Assembly: GCA_948602995.1 (NCBI GenBank)
Contig: CAPEBR010000030.1
Location: 1 to 43,289 of the forward strand
Direction: 5' to 3'
Length of the DNA stretch: 43,289 nt
DNA from: an uncultured Dorea sp.
GTDB lineage: Bacteria; Bacillota; Clostridia; Lachnospirales; Lachnospiraceae
Shown: in pieces, positions 9,024 to 17,436 of the stretch
Layout of the letters: the number at the start of each line of letters is the position of its first letter
Position numbering within the stretch: position 1 is the first letter of the stretch
The notes under the pieces: generated by a model
What the model was told of the DNA's origin: nothing
The model's database searches: none
Seen by the model: the letters and a program-made list of their open reading frames with translations, nothing else
Position numbers and translations under genes: made by a program

Positions 9024-9358
9024 ACAAGTATCACCTCCGTATGGTTTACTGTCCCGTCCGGGTTCCTTGCTTTCCTGCCCTGGAGGATCCGGCGCTTCTC
9101 TCCCATGATCTCGGCTCTTCCGCCCGATATGACCTGGAGATCCGGGCAGATGTCTCCCGGAAACAGCGCCGTGCCGGTGATCTCCACCAGCTTTTTCTCT
9201 GCAGTCAGGACTGTCCTTGCCTTATCCTGATAATTGCACTTCCCGGAATACAGCACCTGTTCCAGTGGTTCCCCGTACTCGCTGATCCCCTCCCGGTCAA
9301 GCTTAAGGGTGATTTCTGTCCTGCACCACTGGGGCAGGACCAGGCACGGCCATCCCAT
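9020..9358 (-). CDS. Head closure/minor capsid protein (Minor_capsid_1-like)
   Basis: The 112-residue protein starts MGWPCLVLPQWC. It is strand-rich, with EITLKLDREGISEYG and the ending GTVNHTEVILV. This pattern and the gene order (connector, this protein, Minor_capsid_2, terminator) fit the head closure or minor capsid 1 group. ATG 9358 follows GAGGTGAGGGC. An earlier ATG at 9409 is inside the preceding gene. Assignment rests as much on order as on sequence. Confidence 0.7.
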   Translation of the reverse strand: MGWPCLVLPQWCRTEITLKLDREGISEYGEPLEQVLYSGKCNYQDKARTVLTAEKKLVEITGTALFPGDICPDLQVISGGRAEIMGEKRRILQGRKARNPDGTVNHTEVILV

Positions 9359-9362
9359 GCCC

Positions 9363-9749
9363 TCACCTCGCCAGCCTGCAGCAGAGACCTGTCTGACACA
9401 GCTGTTCATACAGATCCCGGCGCATGGGGATCCCTTTCTGCGTGGTCACGTTCCAGGAATCCCCGAACTGCATGGATACGCCGTTAATGCTGTAGCCCTG
9501 CAGGATCATGTCAAAGATGTCTTTGTTCTGATATTCAAATTCTGCCTGCGCACAGCATACTTCTCGCACGATTTCCTGCTGGTACGGGGTAAGCGCGGAA
9601 ATACCCTGGCCTACGATACGGTTGTAGGTCAGGGTATCAATGTGCCTTGATGCCTGTTTTAAATATCTGTCTGCCGCTTCTTCCGGAAGGGCTATGCCCT
9701 GGAAGACCTGGTTATAGTATTCTTCGTCTGCGTATGGCTTGTAAGGCAT
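9363..9749 (-). CDS. Head-tail connector (gp6/neck-like adaptor)
   Basis: The 128-residue helical protein starts MPYKPYADEEYY and has EAADRYLKQASRHID, then LTPYQQEIVREVCCAQAEF. This is the layout of HK97 gp6-type adaptor proteins that bind beneath the portal ring. ATG 9749 follows AAGGTGA; the preceding gene's TAG lies one base upstream. A GTG at 9758 is also in frame but lies in the ribosome-binding region. Confidence 0.75.
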   Translation of the reverse strand: MPYKPYADEEYYNQVFQGIALPEEAADRYLKQASRHIDTLTYNRIVGQGISALTPYQQEIVREVCCAQAEFEYQNKDIFDMILQGYSINGVSMQFGDSWNVTTQKGIPMRRDLYEQLCQTGLCCRLAR

Positions 9750-9750
9750 C

Positions 9751-10074
9751 CTACTCACCTTCTTTCGGAAGCTGTTCTTTGATCTTTTTTACGATTCCGG
9801 ATACGGATGACGCATTTCCCAGACTTACGTCATGTTCCTGTGCGAAACGCCGCAGGATGTCTGCCACATCCTTATTGTCCGCGACGCCCGCGCTGTCCCT
9901 CAGCTCTTCAAGCTCCTTCTTGAGAGCTTCATGCTCGCCGTAGGGCACGGTCCTCCCGCGGCCATAGGCGATCACGCTGCCTGTATCATCCTGGATGTCA
10001 AATCCCCTGTCCTGATAGGATTTCACCTGTGATTCATCAATCCGGTATTCCTTGTTGTTTTTTACCGCTTTCAT
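9751..10074 (-). CDS. Hypothetical phage protein between capsid and connector
   Basis: The 107-residue acidic protein (MKAVKNNKEYRIDES start) has a short strand-rich N-terminus, a Glu/Lys helix (HEALKKELEELRDS) and a helical C-terminus (KDVADILRRFAQEHDV). Similar small proteins often follow the major capsid gene in Firmicutes phages, some with an HeH/LEM-like end. I cannot assign a function. AGGAGG lies before ATG 10074, and the gene is spaced as a normal member of the structural operon. Confidence 0.6.
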   Translation of the reverse strand: MKAVKNNKEYRIDESQVKSYQDRGFDIQDDTGSVIAYGRGRTVPYGEHEALKKELEELRDSAGVADNKDVADILRRFAQEHDVSLGNASSVSGIVKKIKEQLPKEGE

Positions 10075-10086
10075 TTGTCCTCCTTT

Positions 10087-10980
10087 CTAGGCGCCGGCCT
10101 GTGTTACATTCATGGCGCAGCCTTCCACCTTCCGCTCCAGCATGAACAGGTCTCCGAAACTCCGGTTCTGATACATGTAACCGTCCGCCGTGCGGGAATC
10201 CGTCCCCGGGGTAAACAGCTTGATGTAGCTGTATTTGTCCCTGCACACCACGCATGTCGGGTGAAGCAGGATCCAGTTGATCTGCTTCGCGTCTTCCGAT
10301 GCAACGCATCCGTCCGTGAAGTCGTATTTCGTCTTCAGCCTTGCCGATGGCACGGACCTGATTTTCACATCGTCAATGCTGTGCACCTTCCGGTTGATGG
10401 TGGAAGGCGTGTTCACTGTCATCATCCTCTGCAGCCCTTCTGCTTCCTTTACGATCTTATTCATTGCCGGCGTCACATACAGTACCCTTCCCTCCTCCGG
10501 GACGCTGGCCTCATCCATGACCGCCATCTCTTCATCGAAGGCTTCCAGGAAGTTCGCCGCCGCGATCGTGTCCGTGCTGATCCTTCCGGAATAAGCCGTA
10601 AGCTCGGAGTGGAGCTTGCTGAACCGGTAGCAGTCCTTTTCCGGGATCGCCTGCTCCGTCTCAAAGGTGTTCTGGATGTTCGCCACGGACAGGGTAAGAT
10701 TCGTCTCGTCTATATCCATTGGGTCGATCCAGAACTCAATATCCCGGTCGTGTTCCAGTTTTTTCGGCTCCCAGTCGTTGGAAAGGGTGCCGCTGTTGAA
10801 TCCCGGTGTCCTTGTGTGGTCCTTGTACCCGGATACAGACATCCTCGGAAGCTTGATGGTCTGTGCATTTATGAATTTCACTTCCGGATGGCTCTGTGTC
10901 AGGTCATCCGAGCAGGATTCCTTGCTGTACTTCTGCTGCAGGAGACTGGTGAACTGTGTTGCATAATCGTATACTGCCAT
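10087..10980 (-). CDS. Major capsid protein
   Basis: The 297-residue protein lies directly after the scaffold gene. It starts MAVYDYATQFTSLLQQKY and has IKLPRMSVSGYKDH, EFWIDPMDIDETN, FLEAFDEEMAVMDEA and RVLYVTPAMNKI. These fit the HK97-fold capsid proteins of Firmicutes siphoviruses that use a separate scaffold. There is no N-terminal delta domain, in keeping with the separate scaffold gene. The start follows GAGAGGAAAAGGAT. Confidence 0.88.
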   Translation of the reverse strand: MAVYDYATQFTSLLQQKYSKESCSDDLTQSHPEVKFINAQTIKLPRMSVSGYKDHTRTPGFNSGTLSNDWEPKKLEHDRDIEFWIDPMDIDETNLTLSVANIQNTFETEQAIPEKDCYRFSKLHSELTAYSGRISTDTIAAANFLEAFDEEMAVMDEASVPEEGRVLYVTPAMNKIVKEAEGLQRMMTVNTPSTINRKVHSIDDVKIRSVPSARLKTKYDFTDGCVASEDAKQINWILLHPTCVVCRDKYSYIKLFTPGTDSRTADGYMYQNRSFGDLFMLERKVEGCAMNVTQAGA

Positions 10981-10998
10981 ATCCTTTTCCTCTCTTTC

Positions 10999-11652
10999 TT
11001 ATAGTCCGAACGCCTTCTTCAGTGCGTCCTCTGTCGGTGACTGCTGCTGGCTGCCTCCCGGGGCTCCCATCTGGAAGCCTGCAACGTCTTTTGCCTGCGG
11101 TTTCAGCGCCGGGACATCCTCCAGCACCTTGTTTAACGCATTTTTCAGCGTCTCTTCATTGACTTTTCCGTCCTGGCCGACAGCCTGCCCAAGATCGGCC
11201 ATCTTCAGGACATAGGGGATGGTCTTTGCGTCAAGCCCCATGGAGACCGCTGTCATGGCTGCCATGCCCTGCAGGCGCGCTTCCTGCGCTTCCTTCTGCG
11301 ACTGTCTGACTTGCTCCTGCATGGCGTTAATGTCGGGCTGGTTCTTCGCCTTTTCTGCCTTGAAAGCGGCCATGGCTGACTCTGCCTCCTGCTGGCTGAG
11401 CCCCTGCTGCTTGAAGTAGGTTTTCAGGGCTGCATCCTCTTTTACGGCCAGCGTGCCGTCAAGCATCTGCTGGATCTTCGCATAGTCGATCTGTCCGGCC
11501 TGCTGCCCTCCCTGGTCTGACGGTGGGGCCTGCCCTCCGGGCGGCGTCTGAGCCGGGGGCTGCGTTCCGTCCCCGCCCCCTGGCGGCTCGGCGAAGAACT
11601 GGAGTTTCAGCGGGATCCTGTGCACTTCCTGTTTTGGTTTGATGTCTGACAT
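10999..11652 (-). CDS. Capsid scaffolding protein (DUF4355-like)
   Basis: The 217-residue protein has a PLKLQFFAEPPGGG opening, a Pro/Gly/Gln-rich linker (residues 25-55), a long charged helical middle and a Gly/Gln-rich end. This is the usual composition of scaffolds found just before the capsid gene. It would line the procapsid and be lost or cleaved on packaging. ATG 11652 follows AAGGAGAAAAAAGT. Confidence 0.85.
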   Translation of the reverse strand: MSDIKPKQEVHRIPLKLQFFAEPPGGGDGTQPPAQTPPGGQAPPSDQGGQQAGQIDYAKIQQMLDGTLAVKEDAALKTYFKQQGLSQQEAESAMAAFKAEKAKNQPDINAMQEQVRQSQKEAQEARLQGMAAMTAVSMGLDAKTIPYVLKMADLGQAVGQDGKVNEETLKNALNKVLEDVPALKPQAKDVAGFQMGAPGGSQQQSPTEDALKKAFGL

Positions 11653-11727
11653 ACTTTTTTCTCCTTTCTTTCAGAACATTTTGTTGCTGCGCCACGCACC
11701 TTTTAGGCTCTTGTCGTGTTTGGAGCA

Positions 11728-11757
11728 TAAAAACACCGGGATTTATAACCCCGGTGT
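11728..11757 (-). terminator. Intrinsic terminator after the YjcQ-like gene
   Basis: On the minus strand ACACCGGGG and TCCCGGTGT form a stem with a TTATAAA loop, followed by TTTTTATG. The first arm includes the last codons and stop of the YjcQ-like gene, so it would end or reduce transcription into the scaffold gene. Confidence 0.75.
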
Positions 11758-12066
11758 GATTTCCTTTATTCCTTTCGCTAAATTCGCGGCTTTCTTCATG
11801 AAACTGTTTTCCTCCAGGTATTCCAGCCCCCTGATCGTAATCTCGGGTCTTATCGGACATACCCTCGGGTAGCCGCAGTCCATGCTGCTCCATGTCTCTA
11901 TCCCTGTAACATATCCCTCTGAGACCAGAAGGGACATAATCCTGCTCCACCGCGCTTCTGACATCCCTAGCCGCTCTTTTGAAATGCTGCTGTTGTCGAA
12001 TTCCTCTAAATCCATTGATTTCTCCAGGATTTTCAGAATCTTATAGATTGTGTTGAAATTATCCAT
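11743..12066 (-). CDS. YjcQ-family winged-helix phage protein
   Basis: The 107-residue protein matches the YjcQ family: MDNFNTIYKILKILEKSMD at the start, then ISKERLGMSEARW, EITIRGLEYLEENS and a KKAANLAKGIKE end. The fold is winged-helix-like; its role is unknown. AGAGGAGAAAACG precedes ATG 12066. It lies between the minor-head/immunity pair and the scaffold and is flanked by its own terminators, so it may be expressed partly apart from the structural genes. Confidence 0.8.
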   Translation of the reverse strand: MDNFNTIYKILKILEKSMDLEEFDNSSISKERLGMSEARWSRIMSLLVSEGYVTGIETWSSMDCGYPRVCPIRPEITIRGLEYLEENSFMKKAANLAKGIKEITPGL

Positions 12067-12079
12067 CGTTTTCTCCTCT

Positions 12080-12117
12080 AAAAAACCACCGGCCATTTCT
12101 GACTGGTGGTTTTTTTA
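12080..12117 (-). terminator. Bidirectional intrinsic terminator
   Basis: The arms AAAAAACCACC and GGTGGTTTTTTT flank a 14-base loop and give a stem with T tracts on both strands. On the minus strand it lies after the candidate immunity gene and just before the YjcQ-like ribosome-binding site. Confidence 0.75.
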
Positions 12118-12132
12118 CACGTTTCATTGTAG

Positions 12133-12315
12133 TCAATCCGCAACTTCCGGAAGCTCTTTTCCCTGCTTTAGCGCTTCTTTTATGTCATGGACATACTCGT
12201 CATATTCATCTGCGCCGTATTCTAATTCCATATATCCCCATGGATACCCTCCGAACATAGCACGATACTCTTCATTCAGTCTCTCTAGTTCCTTTGTATT
12301 TTTCCCATACCACAT
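12133..12315 (-). CDS. Small acidic protein, candidate immunity partner
   Basis: The 60-residue acidic protein (MWYGKNTKELERLNEEY start; many D/E residues and aromatics) begins at an ATG that shares its A with the TAA of the upstream minor head/zincin gene (TAATG). Such coupling, the small size and the acidic composition fit an immunity protein for the C-terminal toxin domain of the upstream product. That is inference from context; I do not recognise a family. A terminator follows directly. Confidence 0.6.
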   Translation of the reverse strand: MWYGKNTKELERLNEEYRAMFGGYPWGYMELEYGADEYDEYVHDIKEALKQGKELPEVAD

Positions 12316-13211
12316 TACTTTACCATCTCCCTCACAATGCGCTCAAATTCTTTTGTCGTTTCCGGAAAAAATTCTTTTAAAGCGGATAAAACCTTTTTAT
12401 CTTCCGAATAATACATTCTTCCATACTGTGCCCAGGCTTCCTTCTGCAATGCGCCAGGCTTTTTCCAATACTCTATTGAATGACGGTATCCCAGATTTAC
12501 TTTTCCTTCTGTCATTCCATGGATAATGTCTGATATTCCCCGATACTCCGGCTTTACAATCAGTTCGCCCTCGAATTTCTCAAACATTTCGGGATACTTT
12601 GAGTATAGCACACCCTGGACAGGTTTTCTATCGCATATTTTCAGTAATCTCTTATAATCACGTTCCAGCTCCATTTTGAGCGCACCGTTTTCGGTGATCT
12701 GATAGGTTCGGTCGATTTCGTGAAATAGTTCATGGGCGATTGTGCTCGTGTCGGAGTTCCTGGCAATGTATACTGTATGATCCTCCCTGCTAAAGTAAGA
12801 ACGCATTTTGGCTGAAGCTTTAATATTTACCCGTTTGTATGACTGCTGTAAAAGTTGGTATATATCATCATTCTTCAAATCCGAAAGACTCTGATAGAAT
12901 GTCTTCGCCTGTGTATGGGCTTCATCTGATTTTCCTCTTTTTAGTATTTTTGAAAAATCCACCTGCTCAGAATATGATTTTTTCATGCCTTTCCAATCAT
13001 TGGCTTTCCTTCTGTATTCTCTCTTATTGTCCTCATCCAGTGAATGCTCTGCAAGACGGCTGTATTTCTCCTCCTGTCTCTCCGCATACAGCCCTTTCTG
13101 CTCCTTTCGGTAAGCCTCTGCTATCTGATCAAGCTCGTCTTTTGAATACTTGTTGTCCGGGGGTGTGCTGATACCTTCAAAGTATGTGGTGTGGCTGTCC
13201 CGGCAGTTTGG
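12315..13211 (-). CDS. Minor head protein exon 2: linker and zincin-like toxin domain
   Basis: This is the second exon of the split minor head gene, open from 13211 with no start of its own. It begins PNCRDSHTTYFEGIS, which completes the conserved HPNCRH-type end of the minor head domain. A charged coiled-coil linker follows (about 75 codons). The last 223 residues carry STIAHELFHEID, an HExxH zinc site (about residues 440-444 of the spliced 578-aa product), and a later EAWAQ that may supply the third ligand (about 538). This resembles MuF-linked polymorphic toxins. If read alone, translation could begin at ATG 12986, but no clear ribosome-binding site is seen there. Confidence 0.8.
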   Translation of the reverse strand, partial: PNCRDSHTTYFEGISTPPDNKYSKDELDQIAEAYRKEQKGLYAERQEEKYSRLAEHSLDEDNKREYRRKANDWKGMKKSYSEQVDFSKILKRGKSDEAHTQAKTFYQSLSDLKNDDIYQLLQQSYKRVNIKASAKMRSYFSREDHTVYIARNSDTSTIAHELFHEIDRTYQITENGALKMELERDYKRLLKICDRKPVQGVLYSKYPEMFEKFEGELIVKPEYRGISDIIHGMTEGKVNLGYRHSIEYWKKPGALQKEAWAQYGRMYYSEDKKVLSALKEFFPETTKEFERIVREMVK

Positions 13212-13481
13212 CTCTGTTTTTAAATATCGGACTATCTCATAACAAGAAGGAGCCCTTTACTCCTTTTTTGTCCAGTGCGCTTCGAGCGGTGCATCTCCGC
13301 CCTACTTCCTTTCGGAATAGTCTCTACACTTTATTTTTGAAAACATCTTATTCAAAAATCTTAGCACGGGATTGGGATTACTCCGTTCCCCGTTAGCATG
13401 CAGCTATTATTTTTTATACTGCACACACCCGCTTTGCAATGCGGTTCACACTGTTTTACTACCACCCAAATTCAGCATTCA
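13212..13481 (-). ncRNA. Group I self-splicing intron (270 nt, no ORF)
   Basis: Exon 1 ends CTACCAT and the intron contains GTGGTAG, giving a seven-pair P1 that ends in the required U-G wobble at the splice site. TTTGG, directly before that guide, pairs with CCAAA at the start of exon 2 (P10). GACTAT (13322-13317) pairs with ATAGTC (13235-13230) as P7, in contexts GTAGAGACTAT and ATGAGATAGTCC that match the R and S core elements. A Q-like AATCCCGTGC is present. The intron ends in G. Both exons join at a codon boundary, restoring GLYH-PNC. No homing endonuclease frame fits inside. The intron's first bases (TGA) act as a stop if unspliced. Confidence 0.93.
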
Positions 13482-14321
13482 ATGGTAGAGCCCTGCATCA
13501 ATTGCGCGGCTAATTAAGGGGTATTTCAGCCCGGTGACTGGTGATATACCGTCTTTGCTCCCTCCGGACCATACATCATCTATCATGACCTTCCCGCAGA
13601 AGGGCAGGCACTTCGGGCACGGATTCCCACGCTTGTTTATGATGACTGTGGTGATTCCCCATTCCTGCCTTTTTGTTCCCTCGCCCTGCAGGTAGGCCCT
13701 CTTGCTTGCAGTACGCAGCGCCATTTCCGCGTATTCCTTCAGCCTGTGCCTGGCGCCGTTTTTGTACTGCACGCAGTTCAGGCCGCTGGACAGCATGTCC
13801 TTTGTGGCCATGTCCACCGCTTTTTCATAAGTTCCCGCGCCAGTGTTCGCGTAGACCTGTGCATTGAAAATGGCTCTCCTGTACTGGTCATCCGCCATAC
13901 GCAGGATCGCTGTCTCTGCCTTCTTCATGTCACTGATCGTTGCCTGGATCAGCGCCTCCAGCTTCCTGTCGTTCAGACGGAAGAACTCTCCCTGCAGGGT
14001 GTTGGAGGCTTTCTGGTATCCCTGGAAGCCTTCTTTGATGGCTTTCAGAATCTCTGTCTCCTGGTCCATGTATCCCCTCTGGCCGGCTTCCCGGATAGCT
14101 TCATCTATCCGCTTATTAATCTCGGCAAATCTTCCCTGGAACTTCTTCTGATTGTCCCGCCTGTACTGTGCCAGCGCCTTCAGCTGCTCGGCCTGCCACA
14201 TAGTCCACTGGATGCCTTCTTCCATCTCTTCCGCATGGTGGCGCTTCATGTTGCGGATCATGGAATCAATCAGTTCATCCTCAATCGCGTCAAATGCCTG
14301 GCCGATATCATAGGGATCCAT
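13482..14321 (-). CDS. Minor head protein exon 1 (Phage_min_cap2/MuF-like)
   Basis: Exon 1 encodes 280 residues of the minor capsid/head morphogenesis domain: a helical N-terminus with EEGIQWTMWQAEQLKAL, FNAQVYANTGAGTYEKAV, the conserved GNPCPKCLPFCGKVMIDDVW, and an ending in RAIDAGLYH. Homologues continue with PNC, which is found at the start of exon 2 270 bases away. These proteins bind near the portal inside the capsid and may be ejected with DNA. ATG 14321 follows GGGGAGG; the upstream gene's TAA lies one base before. Without splicing, the frame stops at TGA 13479, giving a truncated product. Confidence 0.88.
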
Positions 14322-14322
14322 C

Positions 14323-14550
14323 TTACAGGCCTCCCCGGTTTGCAAGGACTTTGAATCCCTGCGCCCGGAACTGCCTTGTCATATTCTTAAGCTGGGTGAT
14401 GCTCTTGCAGTGATCTGCCCTTAACTCTGCATACCCGGCTTTTTCCACTGCATAGATGCCTGCCGGAACCTGCTCACTTGCGATCTTTAGAAGCCCCTGG
14501 TACTCCTCCCGGCTCATCCTGTACAGCCTGTTCATTACCTTTACCTTCAT
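14323..14550 (-). CDS. Small phage protein between portal and minor head genes
   Basis: The 75-residue basic protein (MKVKVMNRLYRMSREE start; ITQLKNMTRQFRAQGFKVL near the end) overlaps the 3' end of the portal gene by 77 bases. ATG 14550 follows AAAGGAGG; an earlier ATG at 14571 lies within that site. Small proteins are often found here in related phages, but I do not recognise a function. Confidence 0.6.
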   Translation of the reverse strand: MKVKVMNRLYRMSREEYQGLLKIASEQVPAGIYAVEKAGYAELRADHCKSITQLKNMTRQFRAQGFKVLANRGGL

Positions 14551-16072
14551 CTTTCCTTCCTCCTTTGCCATCTGCCATATCGTTTACTTTGAATCCCCCT
14601 GTCTCCATGGTTATATCCGGTTCTTCCACCTCGGCTATTCCCTGCTCGGCTTTCAGCCTGGCTACCTCTTCGTTTTTCCATGTATCGTCCCTGGAATCCC
14701 CGTACAGCTCCTCTACGGATGCCTCAATGCTCATGATCCCTCCCTGCTTTCCCTTTGACACTGTCTCAATCTGGCTTTCAAATGACGGATTGGCGTATTC
14801 CCCGAACGGAATGTCTACCTGCACCTCTGCAATCCCCTGTCCATGAAGGATATTGTATGCGTTGATACTCGCCCCTACCAGCTCCGGCAGCGTCTCCTGC
14901 AGTGCTTCGATGATGGCGTCCCGGGTGTAAAGCGTTGCCTTCTCCTTTTCCCTCTGGGCCTCCGCATTGTCCAGCTTCTTTACATCAATCCCAAGCGTGG
15001 ACGGGCTGATCACCCCCTGGAGGCACAGATCCAGTGCGGTTATGTAGCTTGCAAGATAGCTTTCATGGGGGATGGCCGGCTGATCCGTGATGACCTCATT
15101 TTTCTGATTCTCCCTCATATCCCCGTCTGCTGCGAAATACCGGTTGTCAAATGGATTCGGTTTTATGACCTTCCCGGTATTCGGATCACGGGGCACCAGG
15201 CATTCCGGGATGTAGGTCTTTGCACGGCCTGCCCTGAGGGCGTCCATCCACTGGCTCCATGCTTCGTCAAAAGCATCGAAGCTGTCCAGTTTCCCGTCAA
15301 ATACGGATCCTCCCCTGCCTTCGAACTTGGTGTTCTCGTAGATCTGCATGGGTACTGCCAGGATTACCCCTTTGTCAAATGTAGTGTCTCTGATCCCCCT
15401 CGTGGCTTCTATGGCATCCACGGCTATCTCCCGCTCGCCCCGGTACAGATGGTTTGTAATGTATCCGTAGCCATAGTGTTCGTGCAGGATGTACTTCTGC
15501 ATGGCAGCTGAGTACTCTGTCTTGAAGATGACTTCCTTCAGCCTTCCGCGGTGCAGGATGATCTCAATCTTCTCCCCGGGATACCATTCCAGTATCGGGT
15601 ACTGGCTTACCTCTGTATCGAATGTAATCTTATAGGCTCCGTCCCCGATGAACAGCGTTTCCTTCAGGGACCTCTCCAGCTTTTTACGGAACCTGTTGTC
15701 TTCTTCAATCTCTTCCCACAGCCTCCTGTGCTGATCGTTGCTGAACTCAAAGTCATTCATGTCTGTCAGTACAATGCTGCTCAGCGTCCGGATGATCAGG
15801 CCGGGAAGGCCGGTGTGGATCTTACGCATGTCCATGCCCTGCGTGCTCCGGCTCGCCCAGAACTTTGTCTTGTCTGCATATTCCGGGTTCTGCTGGTACA
15901 TCTGCTCCAGCTCGTTGCCGTCTCCCCTGTACCAGATACGGTTGCGGATGGCTGTCAGTTCGAAATCCATAACCTCGTTGATCTGCAGGCTGTACGGGTT
16001 TGAGGGCGTGATCTGCAGCCAGCTTCGTATCCCTTTCCTGATATTGTCATTCATTTTGTCAATCCACCTCAT
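14474..16072 (-). CDS. Portal protein (SPP1 gp6-like)
   Basis: The 532-residue protein lies between the large terminase and the minor head gene. It has the portal composition and landmarks: an N-terminal KGIRSWLQITPSNPYSLQ, ETLFIGDGAYKITFD near the wing, IAVPM-type strands, a helical STLGIDVKKLDNAEAQREKEK region (tunnel and crown helices), and a charged, probably disordered tail. Twelve copies would form the DNA channel. GAGGAAAG precedes ATG 16072, which overlaps the terminase stop as ATGA. Confidence 0.88.
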   Translation of the reverse strand: MRWIDKMNDNIRKGIRSWLQITPSNPYSLQINEVMDFELTAIRNRIWYRGDGNELEQMYQQNPEYADKTKFWASRSTQGMDMRKIHTGLPGLIIRTLSSIVLTDMNDFEFSNDQHRRLWEEIEEDNRFRKKLERSLKETLFIGDGAYKITFDTEVSQYPILEWYPGEKIEIILHRGRLKEVIFKTEYSAAMQKYILHEHYGYGYITNHLYRGEREIAVDAIEATRGIRDTTFDKGVILAVPMQIYENTKFEGRGGSVFDGKLDSFDAFDEAWSQWMDALRAGRAKTYIPECLVPRDPNTGKVIKPNPFDNRYFAADGDMRENQKNEVITDQPAIPHESYLASYITALDLCLQGVISPSTLGIDVKKLDNAEAQREKEKATLYTRDAIIEALQETLPELVGASINAYNILHGQGIAEVQVDIPFGEYANPSFESQIETVSKGKQGGIMSIEASVEELYGDSRDDTWKNEEVARLKAEQGIAEVEEPDITMETGGFKVNDMADGKGGRKDEGKGNEQAVQDEPGGVPGASKDRK

Positions 16073-17436
16073 CTTTCCTCCTCCGTTTCAAATCCAATCA
16101 TCTGCCTGTATGGTATCCAGGCGTACTGGTTTGCATTAATTGTGTGGTCGTTCCTGTCCTCAGGAATGTCTTTCTCATCATCCCAGCTGTACCGCTCCAG
16201 TTCGGACAGATGCTCCGTGCAGGTATCCACGACCAGATAGCAACCCTGCTGGATCCAGCCGAGCTGCAGCTTGATCCTGTCCAGTATCTCCACTTTCTTA
16301 TAAGCATCAATGAAATTGTACAGGCATCCATGGAGCCTTTTGTATTTCCGAAGTTCTGTAATGGTTGCCTGGTCAGCGGAATCAATGAATGCCTCTTTGG
16401 CAAATCCCCATTCCTTCCGGCAGCATTCCAGGAACTCCACGAACTTTACCGCCGTATCTGAAGGGGCGAGCGGCTGGTCCAGGTCTGCATTGCTGTATAC
16501 CTTTTCCTCCAGTGTGATAAGCTTCCTGTCTTCCGTGATACCCTGGAAGATCATTGCCATGGTATCCGGGGATTTTGAGGAATAGGAGGTGTCCAGGCCG
16601 GCCGTGAACTTCCGGAATACCAGCTTTTTGTCTTTGATCTGCTTCTTTACCCATGCTTTTGTGACCACATGCTTCCTGCGGTCGAAATTCGGGAAGATCA
16701 GTCCGGTCGCTTTTCCCCGGAGGCCCTGGATCTTATTCTTCCATATCTTTGTGCCCTTCGGCGTGTTCTGCATGATCTGCTGTAGCTTTTCTTTCTTCAG
16801 TCCCAGATTGTGGACAAAAGAAAAGAACCAGTGAACCCATCCGGGTTTTGGTTCTTCCTTCAGCTCTTCCATGATCTCCTTCGGGGTGTCCCCCTCCCAC
16901 TCTGGCAGCGGCCTGCTGTGGTTGATATACTCCTTATATATGTCCAGTCCCGGATCGTCCGGGTTCAGTGTGGCCATCAGGTAATCGCAGCGCATGGATG
17001 CTTCCTGGACGAAGTCCATGTCTGCCGTGTTGATCTCGTCAATATACAGGCAGCCGTACTGCCCGCCAAGCGCCTTCTTCCATTTCTTTTTGTTGCCATA
17101 TCCGAGTACGTATATTGTCTTGTCCCCGTTTGAAGTGTGGAAGCGCAGATGCGGGATCTTATCATCCTTTGTTCCGCTGCCGTTGTATTCCACGAGACAT
17201 CCGAAATCATCCAGTATACCAAGGTCCTTGTTGATGATGTTCTTCTCTGCGGTTCCTGTGTCATCTGCAGCGATAATGTGAAGCTTCTTGGGACTCTCCG
17301 CAACTTTGAGCATGAACTTGAACAGGCCTACCGTGGTTTTTCCGGCATAGGTAGTCCCTTCCAGGAATTCCACCGGAGCGTTACACCGGAGGAACGCTTT
17401 GTACTTCTCGGACAGAAGAAGCCGTTCTGCGCTCAT
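16069..17436 (-). CDS. Terminase large subunit
   Basis: The 455-residue packaging motor has an N-terminal ATPase with Walker A GTTYAGKTT (residues 27-35) and Walker B CLYIDEIN (D133/E134). The C-terminal RNase H-like nuclease shows Asp in AGLDTSYSS (D282), in AFIDSADQ and in the final DRNDHTINANQYAW. The length is normal for PBSX/XtmB-type terminases. It starts at ATG 17436, sharing a base with the small subunit stop (TAATG). It would translocate DNA into the procapsid through the portal. Confidence 0.93.
   Translation of the reverse strand: MSAERLLLSEKYKAFLRCNAPVEFLEGTTYAGKTTVGLFKFMLKVAESPKKLHIIAADDTGTAEKNIINKDLGILDDFGCLVEYNGSGTKDDKIPHLRFHTSNGDKTIYVLGYGNKKKWKKALGGQYGCLYIDEINTADMDFVQEASMRCDYLMATLNPDDPGLDIYKEYINHSRPLPEWEGDTPKEIMEELKEEPKPGWVHWFFSFVHNLGLKKEKLQQIMQNTPKGTKIWKNKIQGLRGKATGLIFPNFDRRKHVVTKAWVKKQIKDKKLVFRKFTAGLDTSYSSKSPDTMAMIFQGITEDRKLITLEEKVYSNADLDQPLAPSDTAVKFVEFLECCRKEWGFAKEAFIDSADQATITELRKYKRLHGCLYNFIDAYKKVEILDRIKLQLGWIQQGCYLVVDTCTEHLSELERYSWDDEKDIPEDRNDHTINANQYAWIPYRQMIGFETEEER

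Noticed and set aside
10075..11004. Long plus-strand open frame of 309 codons
   Set aside because: Antisense to the major capsid gene over its whole length; the composition (Cys, Arg, His, Val rich) is that of a shadow frame.
12315..12986. Stand-alone metallopeptidase gene of 223 codons
   Set aside because: The frame continues upstream to the intron boundary, and the linker and PNC motif show that it is the end of the minor head protein, not a separate gene.
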